From: CAMLHP01 sp035712285
GTDB lineage: Bacteria > Gemmatimonadota > Gemmatimonadetes > Gemmatimonadales > GWC2-71-9
Reading direction: 5' to 3'
Length of the DNA stretch: 9,107 nucleotides
NCBI GenBank assembly: GCA_035712285.1
Contig: DASTBA010000151.1
Coordinates: 1-9,107, forward strand
Part shown: positions 1-6,231 of the stretch, piece after piece
Layout: the number at the start of each line of letters is the position of its first letter
Numbering within the stretch: the stretch's first letter is position 1
Translations under genes and position numbers: made by a program
The notes under the pieces: model-generated
The model's database searches: none
Told to the model about the DNA's origin: nothing
Seen by the model: only the letters and a program-made list of their open reading frames with translations

Positions 1-72
1 GCCGGCATCGCCCGTCTGCCAGCCACGTGGTCGCAGACGATCGTCGTGCGGTAGAGGTGAGATCCCTGGAGA

Positions 73-153
73 TGTCACCCTGAGCGAGCATCGCGAGCGA
101 AGGGGCTGGAGCCCCAGCTGAGCTTCGGCCCCCTCGCTACGCTCGGGGTGACA
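73..153. repeat. Palindromic intergenic element, copy A
   Basis: Imperfect inverted repeat of about 80 bp. The left arm starts TGTCACCCTGAGCGA at 73 and runs to about 104. The right arm at 129-153 (ending GCTCGGGGTGACA) is its near reverse complement. The left arm carries about 8 extra bases that would bulge. A second perfect stem, GGGGCT/AGCCCC (102-107 with 110-115), sits inside. The element lies just beyond the stop codon of the S10 gene, so it could end transcription from that operon, although there is no T-tract. Copy B at 3636-3715 shares 16 identical bases of the left arm (72-87 and 3635-3650) in the same orientation. Bases 1-72 hold nothing I recognise. Confidence 0.75.
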
Positions 154-183
154 CACCTCATTACTGCCGACCGTTGACCGACA

Positions 184-1716
184 CTATCGCGCCATCCACT
201 TCCCCAGGTCCGCCCGGAACTGCTTCATGGAAGCATCGTCGATGTACACCATGTGCCCGGCGGGGTAGTAGCCGGTGGTGATGCCGGCTCGCGCCTCCGG
301 ACTGATCGCGAGGTGGTCCAGGGTGTACTCCACCGCATAGTAGGGCGTCGCCGTGTCGTAGTACCCCATGGCCACGAAGAGCTTCATGTAGGGATTCTTC
401 GCGAACGCCGCTTCGAGCGAGGGCGTCACGTCGGTCGCCGATCCCTCCTGTTGCGGCTTCCAGCCGTCCACGCCCCCGCCCAGGATGTAGTACCGCATGT
501 CGTCGGTGTACCCGAGTTCCCGGCGCACGTAGTCGTTGAGCACCGGGGTGAACGCCAGCCGGATGTTGGACATGCTGGGATCGAACGCAGGCCGCTGTGC
601 CCCATTGTTCATGCTGAAGGAGGTGAACCGGCCGTCCAGGCGGCCGACGGTGCGGCGCTGGTCCCGCAGCAGCTCGGTGTCGAAGAGGCCGAGGGAGATG
701 CGGAGGTTGTTCTCGTCCACGACCGGCTTCGGGAGGCCGGTGAAGCGGCTCAACGTGTCCACCACGGCCTGCCGTTCCGCCGCCGTGAGGCCGGCGCCCC
801 TGGCCAGGGCCAGGCGGTAGCCGGTGCCTGCCCACCGTTCGGCGGCCGCTGTCGCCTGCTCGACGGTGAGGGACTGGAGGTCCGGCGGCAGCCGCTTGTG
901 ATACCAGGCGATGGCCGTGTACGACGGGAGGTAGTAGATCGCGGCGTTGTCGCCGTCGTCCAGGTTGAAGTCCAGAATCGTGGAAATCAGGGTAATGCCG
1001 TTGAACGCGATGCCTTCATCGGCAAGGTAACCCGACAGCCCGGCGGCACGGGTGGTGCCGTAGCTCTCGCCGGCGAGATACTTGGGACTCGCCCACCGCT
1101 CGTACCGGCTCAGGTAGAACCGGATGAACTCCCCCATGGACGCGATGTCCTCGTTCACGCCCCAGAACTTGTCGCCCATCCTGGGGGTCGCCGCCCGGCT
1201 GTAGCCGGTGCCGACCGGATCCACGAAGACCAGGTCGCTCGCATCGAGCAGTGTCCAGGGATTGTCCTCGTAGCCATAGGGCGGTGCAGGCAGCCCTCCG
1301 TCCGGCAGCAGCTTCACCCGCTTCGGGCCGAAGGCACCCATGTGGAGCCAGACGGTCGAGGAACCGGGCCCGCCGTTGAAGACGAAAGTGATCGGCCGTG
1401 TCGCCGGCCCCCCCGCACCGTCACGGGTGTAGGCCACGAAGAACATGTAGCCTTCCGACGCCCCGGTTTCCTCGTTGCGGATCGCCAGCATGCCGGTGGT
1501 CGCGGTGTAGTCCAGGCGCTTGCCGCCGAGCTGCATGCTGTGGTGGGTCATGACAGGCGCCCGGCCGGCGAGCTCCGACAGCCTGAGCGAATCGCTGTTC
1601 GGCTTCTGCGCCGAGTCACGGACGGGGCTGGCCGCCGGCTGATTGCGCTGCTGCCCCTGCAGGGTGCCCGGAAGCGCCAGGACAAGCAGGGTTCCGAGCA
1701 GGTTGAAGGTTCTCAC
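184..1716 (-). CDS. Exported S10-family serine carboxypeptidase-like peptidase
   Basis: Predicted serine carboxypeptidase of family S10 (alpha/beta-hydrolase fold), 510 residues, which would remove C-terminal residues from peptides outside the cytoplasm. Residues 1-21 form a signal peptide (MRTFNLLGTLLVLALPG, then Q-rich). The oxyanion-loop motif NGGPGSS begins at N114. The nucleophile S218 is in GESYG, D454 is in GYYDTATP, and H488 is in YYPAGHM, so the Ser-Asp-His triad looks complete. YPAGHM is the usual histidine context in bacterial members. The start is GTG at 1716. It overlaps the TGA of the upstream M61 gene in a GTGA quartet, which points to translational coupling; the Shine-Dalgarno is weak (AAGG about 10 nt upstream). 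Family assignment is firm. Substrate is unknown, and bacterial S10 homologues are poorly characterised. Confidence 0.92.
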   Translation of the reverse strand: MRTFNLLGTLLVLALPGTLQGQQRNQPAASPVRDSAQKPNSDSLRLSELAGRAPVMTHHSMQLGGKRLDYTATTGMLAIRNEETGASEGYMFFVAYTRDGAGGPATRPITFVFNGGPGSSTVWLHMGAFGPKRVKLLPDGGLPAPPYGYEDNPWTLLDASDLVFVDPVGTGYSRAATPRMGDKFWGVNEDIASMGEFIRFYLSRYERWASPKYLAGESYGTTRAAGLSGYLADEGIAFNGITLISTILDFNLDDGDNAAIYYLPSYTAIAWYHKRLPPDLQSLTVEQATAAAERWAGTGYRLALARGAGLTAAERQAVVDTLSRFTGLPKPVVDENNLRISLGLFDTELLRDQRRTVGRLDGRFTSFSMNNGAQRPAFDPSMSNIRLAFTPVLNDYVRRELGYTDDMRYYILGGGVDGWKPQQEGSATDVTPSLEAAFAKNPYMKLFVAMGYYDTATPYYAVEYTLDHLAISPEARAGITTGYYPAGHMVYIDDASMKQFRADLGKWMAR

Positions 1717-3542
1717 CGTGACACCGCCTTGCTGCCAAGCCAGTCGGCGCGGAAAGCACGTTCCTTGTCGGTGAGCGGCTGCCCCACCGCCTCGAACGGC
1801 ACCGCCTCGAGGCGTGGGTCGGCTGCGAACGCGACGCGCAGCGTCCGGGTGGCTCCGCGCTGGTCCACGACCAGTTCCGCCGTGTCTCCCGGTTTGTGGG
1901 ACTTGAGCATGGCCCGCCAGACATCCATGCTGGCAAGCGGCGCCCCATCCACCGTCCGGATCCGGTCGCCACGCTCGATCCCCGCCTGGTAGAGCGGCGT
2001 CCCCACCAGCACGGGAGCGTCGAGTTCCGCACCGCTGCTGTCGAAGTTGAAGCGCGCCGGCCCGGCGTACGCCGCCGCCGGATCCGCCGGCCGGACCAGG
2101 ACCCCTGCCTGGGCCAGCAGCACCGGATAGTCCACCACGTCGTGCCCCCGGACGTACCGCCGGAAGAAGTCATGCGCGAAATCCGGGTCGCGCACGTACT
2201 CGCCCAGGGTCGCCTCGATGTCGTCCACGGTATAGGGCTGCTTGATCACGAACGGCTTCTCGTTCCGCCCGTACTTGCCCCACATGAGCCGCATGAAGCC
2301 GTCGAGGGTCTTGCCCGGGTAGCGGCCGCGAATGGTGAGGTCCAGCCCCAGCCCGATGCCGGAGCCCCACGTGTAGTAGGACAGGAAGGTGTTGGCGAAG
2401 CTGGTCGGGTCGATCGACGTCGCCGCGTCCACGAACGGGGCCTCGAGGCTCATCTGCATCGGCGTCCGGTAGGTGCGCGCCGGCGAGTTCACCACCGCGT
2501 TCACCAGGCCGCCCAGCCGCGCGAAGTAGCTCGAGTCGGTCGCGAGCCCGGCCCGGCGGATGAAGAGCTGGTCGAAGTAGCTGGTGAACCCCTCGCCGAA
2601 CCAGAGTCCGTCGCTGGGATCGGCCCGGAGGAAGTCGAACGGCTCGATGGCCCGGGCGCGGATCCGCTCCATGTTCCAGGAGTGGAAGAACTCGTGCGAC
2701 ACCGTGCCGAGGAGCCCCATCTCGTTCCGCGCCAGCGAGCCGCTGCTCGAGATCACGGTCGAGTTCCGGTGCTCCATGCCGTCACCCGAGGCCCACGGCA
2801 GGTAGTCCGCAAGGAAGGTGTAGGTTCCGTTGTCATACGGGGCCGGCTCCCCGTAGAGCCCGATCTCCTCGGCCACCACCTTCTTCATCTTCTCGACGTA
2901 GGCATCCGCCTCGGCGTCGGTGCCCAGGTGATGGAGCGCCAGCCGATAGGTGTACGTCCCGCCGCCCCGCCTCGGCACCGTCCAGGTCCTGAGCGTGAAG
3001 TTCGAGATCTCGGTGGGGCTGTCCATCATGTACTGCAGGTCGGGCGCGGTGAAGCGGGTGCTGTCGCCGGTGGGCAGGAGCTGGGTCGCCACCTTCCAGC
3101 CGCTCCCGTCCGGAATCACGAAGTGAAAGGCGATGGGCACTGTCTCCATCGCCGGCGCAAAGGCGAATGTGGCCGGCATGTTCAGGTGCGCATGCGTGAG
3201 ATCGATGCCGCTGTAGGTGCCGTCGGCCCGGTCACCGAAGAGCGTGTAGCGGAACACCACCGGCCCGCCATGCGACACCACCAGCCAGTGATAGGGATCC
3301 GGCTCGATGACCGGCAACGGACCGCCGTCCGGCGTCTCGGCCCGCACCGAATAGACGTTCTTGGCGAACTCGTGCAGCGCGTAGCGCCCCGGGGACGATC
3401 GGCTCATCCAGACCGCGAGCGTGTCGCCCTTCCGGGCCGGGAACGAGGCGCTGATCTCCGCCTCGTGATGCACTGCGTTGGGAAAGCGGACCTCGTACCG
3501 CACCGTGTCCGCCGGCATGGCAGCCAGAAGCAGCAGGAACAT
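1713..3542 (-). CDS. Exported M61 glycyl-aminopeptidase-like metallopeptidase with PDZ domain
   Basis: Predicted zinc aminopeptidase of family M61 (glycyl aminopeptidase type), 609 residues from the ATG. Family members cleave N-terminal residues, with glycine and alanine preferred in characterised ones. The N-terminal beta-rich region spans about 15-200. The zinc site is HEFFH (H283, E284, H287) in the typical HEFFHSWN context, with the third ligand E317 in WFGEGFTSYF. A C-terminal PDZ domain covers about 495-575 (GTPLYQAGIERGDRI, VDGAPL). The short hydrophobic N-terminus (MFLLLLAAMPADT) suggests export. I chose ATG 3542 because GGAG lies 6 nt upstream. A TTG at 3575 would add 11 residues, including R, H and R before the hydrophobic run; that makes a better signal-peptide n-region but has no ribosome binding site. 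First gene of a minus-strand operon; its stop overlaps the S10 start by 4 nt. Confidence 0.93.
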   Translation of the reverse strand: MFLLLLAAMPADTVRYEVRFPNAVHHEAEISASFPARKGDTLAVWMSRSSPGRYALHEFAKNVYSVRAETPDGGPLPVIEPDPYHWLVVSHGGPVVFRYTLFGDRADGTYSGIDLTHAHLNMPATFAFAPAMETVPIAFHFVIPDGSGWKVATQLLPTGDSTRFTAPDLQYMMDSPTEISNFTLRTWTVPRRGGGTYTYRLALHHLGTDAEADAYVEKMKKVVAEEIGLYGEPAPYDNGTYTFLADYLPWASGDGMEHRNSTVISSSGSLARNEMGLLGTVSHEFFHSWNMERIRARAIEPFDFLRADPSDGLWFGEGFTSYFDQLFIRRAGLATDSSYFARLGGLVNAVVNSPARTYRTPMQMSLEAPFVDAATSIDPTSFANTFLSYYTWGSGIGLGLDLTIRGRYPGKTLDGFMRLMWGKYGRNEKPFVIKQPYTVDDIEATLGEYVRDPDFAHDFFRRYVRGHDVVDYPVLLAQAGVLVRPADPAAAYAGPARFNFDSSGAELDAPVLVGTPLYQAGIERGDRIRTVDGAPLASMDVWRAMLKSHKPGDTAELVVDQRGATRTLRVAFAADPRLEAVPFEAVGQPLTDKERAFRADWLGSKAVSR

Positions 3543-3548
3543 CGGAAG

Positions 3549-3552
3549 CTCC
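3549..3552 (-). promoter_or_regulatory. Ribosome binding site (GGAG) that decides the M61 start
   Basis: On the minus strand GGAG is followed by 6 nt (CTTCCG) and then ATG at 3542. The alternative upstream TTG at 3575 is preceded only by a C-rich repeat (GCCCATCCC units) with no purine-rich site. This favours translation from 3542, though the TTG start would give a more conventional signal peptide. Confidence 0.6.
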
Positions 3553-3575
3553 GTTCGGGCGTGGGAAGTCCTCAA

Positions 3576-3600
3576 GATGGGCGGGATGGGCGGGATGGGC
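3576..3600. repeat. 9-bp G-rich tandem repeat with quadruplex potential
   Basis: On the plus strand the unit GATGGGCGG occurs twice exactly and a third time truncated to GATGGGC. GGG runs at 3579, 3583, 3588, 3592 and 3597 fit a two-layer-or-better G-quadruplex pattern with 1-2 nt loops. A further G-rich stretch (GGCGGGCGGGG) follows at 3603-3613. It lies in the leader of the M61 gene, which is read from the minus strand, so the mRNA would be C-rich and the G-rich strand is the template strand. Confidence 0.8.
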
Positions 3601-3635
3601 TAGGCGGGCGGGGCGTGGACTCGGGTTTCTGGTCA

Positions 3636-3715
3636 TGTCACCCTGAGCGAAGCGAAGGGGCCGACGTCAGCCCCAAGGCCCGCCTCTTCGGCCGCTTCGC
3701 GGCCTCAGAGTGACA
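3636..3715. repeat. Palindromic intergenic element, copy B
   Basis: Second copy of the element at 73-153, in the same orientation and nearly the same length. The left arm TGTCACCCTGAGCGAAGCG (3636-3654) continues GAAGGGG. The right arm, from about 3685, ends GCCTCAGAGTGACA at 3715 and pairs imperfectly with the left; GGCCGC/GCGGCC (3690-3695 with 3698-3703) forms an inner stem. It sits between the divergent M61 and DUF4286-like genes. The right arm contains an in-frame GTG (3710) for the DUF4286-like frame, which I consider too far upstream to be the start. Confidence 0.75.
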
Positions 3716-3781
3716 CCGCCGTTGTCGACCGTCGGCTGTGGACCATCACCCCACGACCAGCGACCCGATTACCATGCAGGC

Positions 3782-4093
3782 ATGTCACAGGCCCCCGTCT
3801 CCTACGAAGTCACCGTCCGCCTTCCGACCGAAGCGGAGGGGGAGCGCTTTTCGACCTGGATGCGGATGACCCACATCCCGGCGGTAATGGCGACGAGCTG
3901 CTTTCGCAGCGCCGAGTTGGCCCGGCTGGAACCTGCGGCCTTCCGCACCCGCTACCTCGCCGCCTCGCCGGCGGATCTGGATCGGTATCTGTCAGTACAT
4001 GCGGCCGGACTTCGGGACGATTTTGCCCGGGAGTTCGGGGCCACCGCCAAGGTGAGTCGCGAGCACTGGGAGGTCCTGGCCGCGTGGCCGTAA
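3782..4093 (+). CDS. Small DUF4286-like protein
   Basis: A 103-residue protein that I judge to resemble the DUF4286 family, small proteins with a predicted ferredoxin-like (dimeric alpha-beta barrel) fold and no established function. The family-like features are an N-terminal strand YEVTVRL (8-14), then W26 followed by THIPAVMATSCF (30-41), where W...HIPxVM is the recognisable signature. Next comes a strand containing RTRYLAAS, then a helix beginning SPADLDRYLS. No signal peptide or membrane segment, so probably cytoplasmic. The ATG at 3782 is chosen because homology-like sequence begins there; upstream in-frame GTG 3710 falls inside a palindromic repeat. The ribosome binding site is poor (only AGG, one base before the ATG). 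It runs in the same direction as dnaK, with 157 nt between them. Recognition is from memory of the motif. Confidence 0.75.
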   Translation: MSQAPVSYEVTVRLPTEAEGERFSTWMRMTHIPAVMATSCFRSAELARLEPAAFRTRYLAASPADLDRYLSVHAAGLRDDFAREFGATAKVSREHWEVLAAWP

Positions 4094-4239
4094 CTGCCTG
4101 ACAAACAATCTGTTGCGACGGAAAGACCGACCTGCCAATTGCTGCCATTATGGCGGGCTTTCGTGGTACGGCCATTGCCTGAGTCGGGTCGGTTGCATTC
4201 ATTGCTCCATGTCTCAGGCCCCGAGTCCTGAGCCCAATC
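4094..4239 (+). other. dnaK upstream region: no CIRCE or sigma-32 site seen
   Basis: This gap should contain the dnaK promoter. I looked for the CIRCE inverted repeat (TTAGCACTC-N9-GAGTGCTAA) and for a sigma-32 pair (CTTGAA/CCCCAT-like) and found neither. Weak vegetative-type elements are present: TTGCGA at 4113-4118 and CATTAT at 4146-4151, but their 27-bp spacing is too long for a sigma-70 pair. No promoter is assigned. The segment also contains an in-frame ATG (4209) ahead of dnaK. Confidence 0.4.
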
Positions 4240-4244
4240 AAGGA
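4240..4244 (+). promoter_or_regulatory. Ribosome binding site of dnaK
   Basis: AAGGA followed by a 6-nt spacer (CCCATC) and the ATG at 4251. This fixes the dnaK start at MASKIIGIDLG, the conserved N-terminus of the family, rather than at in-frame upstream codons such as ATG 4209. Confidence 0.8.
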
Positions 4245-4250
4245 CCCATC

Positions 4251-6164
4251 ATGGCTTCCAAGATCATCGGTATCGACCTCGGCACGACCAACTCGTGCGT
4301 CGCCGTCATGGAAGGCGGCGACCCGGTGGTGGTTCCCAACGCCGAGGGCGGCCGCACCACCCCATCGGTCGTGGCGTTCACCAAGGACGGTGAGCGGCTG
4401 GTCGGCCAGGTGGCCAAGCGCCAGGCCGTCACCAATCCCAAGAACACCATCTTCTCGATCAAGCGCTTCATGGGCCGCCGCATGAACGAGGTGACCGAGG
4501 AGATGAAGCTGGTTCCCTACAAGGTCGTCGCCGGGCAGAACAACCTCACCTCGGTCGAGATCAGCGGGAAGACGTACACCCCGCCCGAGATCTCCGCGAT
4601 GATCCTGCAGAAGATGAAGCAGACGGCGGAGGACTATCTCGGCACCAAGGTGGAGAAGGCCGTCATCACGGTGCCGGCCTACTTCAACGACGCCCAGCGG
4701 CAGGCCACCAAGGACGCCGGCAAGATCGCCGGGCTCGAGGTGCTGCGGATCATCAACGAGCCGACGGCGGCGGCACTCGCCTACGGCCTCGAGAAGAAGA
4801 AGGACGAGAAGATCGCCGTCTTCGACCTGGGTGGCGGCACCTACGACATCTCCATCCTCGAGCTCGCCGAGGGCGTCTTCGAGGTGAAGAGCACCAACGG
4901 CGACACCCACCTGGGCGGCGACGACTTCGACCAGCGGGTGATTGACTGGCTGGTCTCGGAGTTCAAGAAGGACCAGGGCATCGACCTCTCCAAGGATCCG
5001 ATGGCGCTCCAGCGCCTGAAGGAGGCGGCGGAGAAGGCCAAGATGGAGCTGTCGAGCACCCAGCAGACCGACATCAACCTGCCGTTCATCACGGCGGACC
5101 AGTCGGGGCCCAAGCACCTCAACTACACGCTCACGCGGGCGCGCTTCGAGCAGCTGGTGGACGACCTCATCAAGCGCACGACTCCCCCGATGGAGCAGGC
5201 GCTGAAGGACGCCGGCCTCAAGGCGTCCGACATTGACGAGGTGATCCTGGTGGGCGGCTCGACCCGCATCCCGAAGATCCAGGAGATCGTCAAGAACTTC
5301 TTCGGCAAGGACCCCAACCGGTCGGTGAACCCGGACGAGGTCGTGGCCATCGGCGCCGCGATCCAGGGCGGCGTGCTGGGCGGCGAGGTGAAGGACGTCC
5401 TCCTGCTGGACGTGACGCCGCTGTCGCTGGGCATCGAGACGCTGGGCAGCGTCACCACGGTGCTGATCCCGCGGAACACCACCATCCCGACCAGGAAGTC
5501 GGAGGTGTTCTCCACCGCCGATGACAACCAGACCACGGTGGAAATCCACGTACTGCAGGGCGAGCGGAAGATGGCGGTGGACAACCGGACCATCGGCAAG
5601 TTCCAGCTCACCGGCATCCCGCCGGCACCGCGCGGCATGCCGCAGGTCGAGGTGACCTTCGACATCGACGCCAACGGCATCCTGCACGTGAGCGCCAAGG
5701 ACAAGGCCACGAACAAGGAGCAGAAGATCCGGATCGAGGCCTCGAGCGGGCTCTCGGACGCCGAGATCGACCGGATGGTCAAGCAGGCAGAAGAGCACGC
5801 AGCGGACGACGAGGCCCGCCGGACGCAGGTGGAGGAGCGCAACCGGCTCGACAGCACGGTGTACCAGGTCGAGAAGAGCAGCGCCGAATGGGTGGACAAG
5901 GTGCCGGCCGAGGTGAAGGGTCGCCTCGATTCGGCGGTGGAATCCGCGAAGCAGGCGCTCCGCGCCGGCGATGTCGACGGGATCCGGAAGGCGCTGGAGG
6001 AGCTCAACGCCGCCTATTCCGCCGCCGGCGCCGCGGTGTACCAGTCGGCGCAGGGCGCCCAGGCGGAGCCGCAGGCGGACGGCGCCGGATCGGCCGGCCC
6101 CGACGCGGCCAAGCCGGACGACGTGGTGGAAGCGGATTACGAGATCGTCGACGAAAACAAGTGA
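4251..6164 (+). CDS. dnaK: Molecular chaperone DnaK (Hsp70)
   Basis: Cytoplasmic ATP-dependent chaperone that binds exposed hydrophobic segments of unfolded proteins, normally driven by DnaJ and GrpE. 637 residues, close to the 638 of E. coli DnaK. The nucleotide-binding domain begins IGIDLGTTNSC (6-16). It has the phosphate-2 motif DLGGGTYD (192-199) and LVGGSTRIP. The segment KRFMGRRMNEVTEEMK belongs to the insert typical of Gram-negative-type DnaK. The conserved interdomain linker VKDVLLLDVTP starts at 380, followed by the beta-sandwich substrate domain and helical lid. The tail is rich in A, Q, G and P and ends in acidic DDVVEADYEIVDENK, as usual for DnaK. The ATG at 4251 has AAGGA 6 nt upstream. 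No grpE, dnaJ or hrcA lies in the window on either side. The open reverse frame across this gene is a codon-bias artefact. Confidence 0.99.
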   Translation: MASKIIGIDLGTTNSCVAVMEGGDPVVVPNAEGGRTTPSVVAFTKDGERLVGQVAKRQAVTNPKNTIFSIKRFMGRRMNEVTEEMKLVPYKVVAGQNNLTSVEISGKTYTPPEISAMILQKMKQTAEDYLGTKVEKAVITVPAYFNDAQRQATKDAGKIAGLEVLRIINEPTAAALAYGLEKKKDEKIAVFDLGGGTYDISILELAEGVFEVKSTNGDTHLGGDDFDQRVIDWLVSEFKKDQGIDLSKDPMALQRLKEAAEKAKMELSSTQQTDINLPFITADQSGPKHLNYTLTRARFEQLVDDLIKRTTPPMEQALKDAGLKASDIDEVILVGGSTRIPKIQEIVKNFFGKDPNRSVNPDEVVAIGAAIQGGVLGGEVKDVLLLDVTPLSLGIETLGSVTTVLIPRNTTIPTRKSEVFSTADDNQTTVEIHVLQGERKMAVDNRTIGKFQLTGIPPAPRGMPQVEVTFDIDANGILHVSAKDKATNKEQKIRIEASSGLSDAEIDRMVKQAEEHAADDEARRTQVEERNRLDSTVYQVEKSSAEWVDKVPAEVKGRLDSAVESAKQALRAGDVDGIRKALEELNAAYSAAGAAVYQSAQGAQAEPQADGAGSAGPDAAKPDDVVEADYEIVDENK

Positions 6165-6169
6165 CCGTA

Positions 6170-6189
6170 GGGCGCACGGCCGTGCGCCC
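6170..6189. terminator. Perfect 20-bp palindrome after dnaK, possible terminator
   Basis: GGGCGCACGG is followed immediately by its exact reverse complement CCGTGCGCCC, 5 nt after the dnaK stop. As RNA it would make a very GC-rich hairpin. There is no T-tract, so it is not a classical intrinsic terminator. It may cause partial termination, stabilise the dnaK 3' end, or be a REP-like sequence. The arms overlap the 16-bp tandem repeat that follows. Confidence 0.45.
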
Positions 6190-6209
6190 CAACGGCCGTG
6201 CGCCCCAAC
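6178..6209 (+). repeat. 16-bp exact tandem duplication
   Basis: GGCCGTGCGCCCCAAC occurs twice without a gap (6178-6193 and 6194-6209). Because GGGCGCAC at 6170-6177 is complementary to GTGCGCCC in both copies, it can pair with either, giving two alternative hairpins: a tight one, and a longer one with the first copy in the loop. The second copy lies about 14 nt ahead of the ribosome binding site of the next gene. Confidence 0.85.
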
Positions 6210-6231
6210 CATCCGATTTCCCGGAGCCCCG

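Noticed and set aside
253..1992. Open plus-strand frame opposite the S10 and M61 genes
   Set aside because: R, V, G and H-rich translation with no motif, spanning two clear genes on the other strand; a GC-rich shadow frame.
1896..3713. Open plus-strand frame opposite the M61 gene
   Set aside because: No recognisable motif; it runs through the G-rich repeat and palindrome B, which is not expected of a real gene.
73..3715. Composite transposon bounded by the two palindromic elements
   Set aside because: No transposase gene between or beside them, and no target-site duplication I could see; the elements are direct rather than inverted and look like dispersed intergenic repeats.
3710..3781. Upstream GTG start extending the DUF4286-like protein by 24 residues
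   Set aside because: The extension begins inside a palindromic repeat, has no ribosome binding site and no family resemblance.
4113..4250. N-terminal extension of DnaK by 46 residues
   Set aside because: The extension (Cys/His-containing, low similarity to anything) precedes a strong AAGGA site and the conserved MASKIIGIDLG start.
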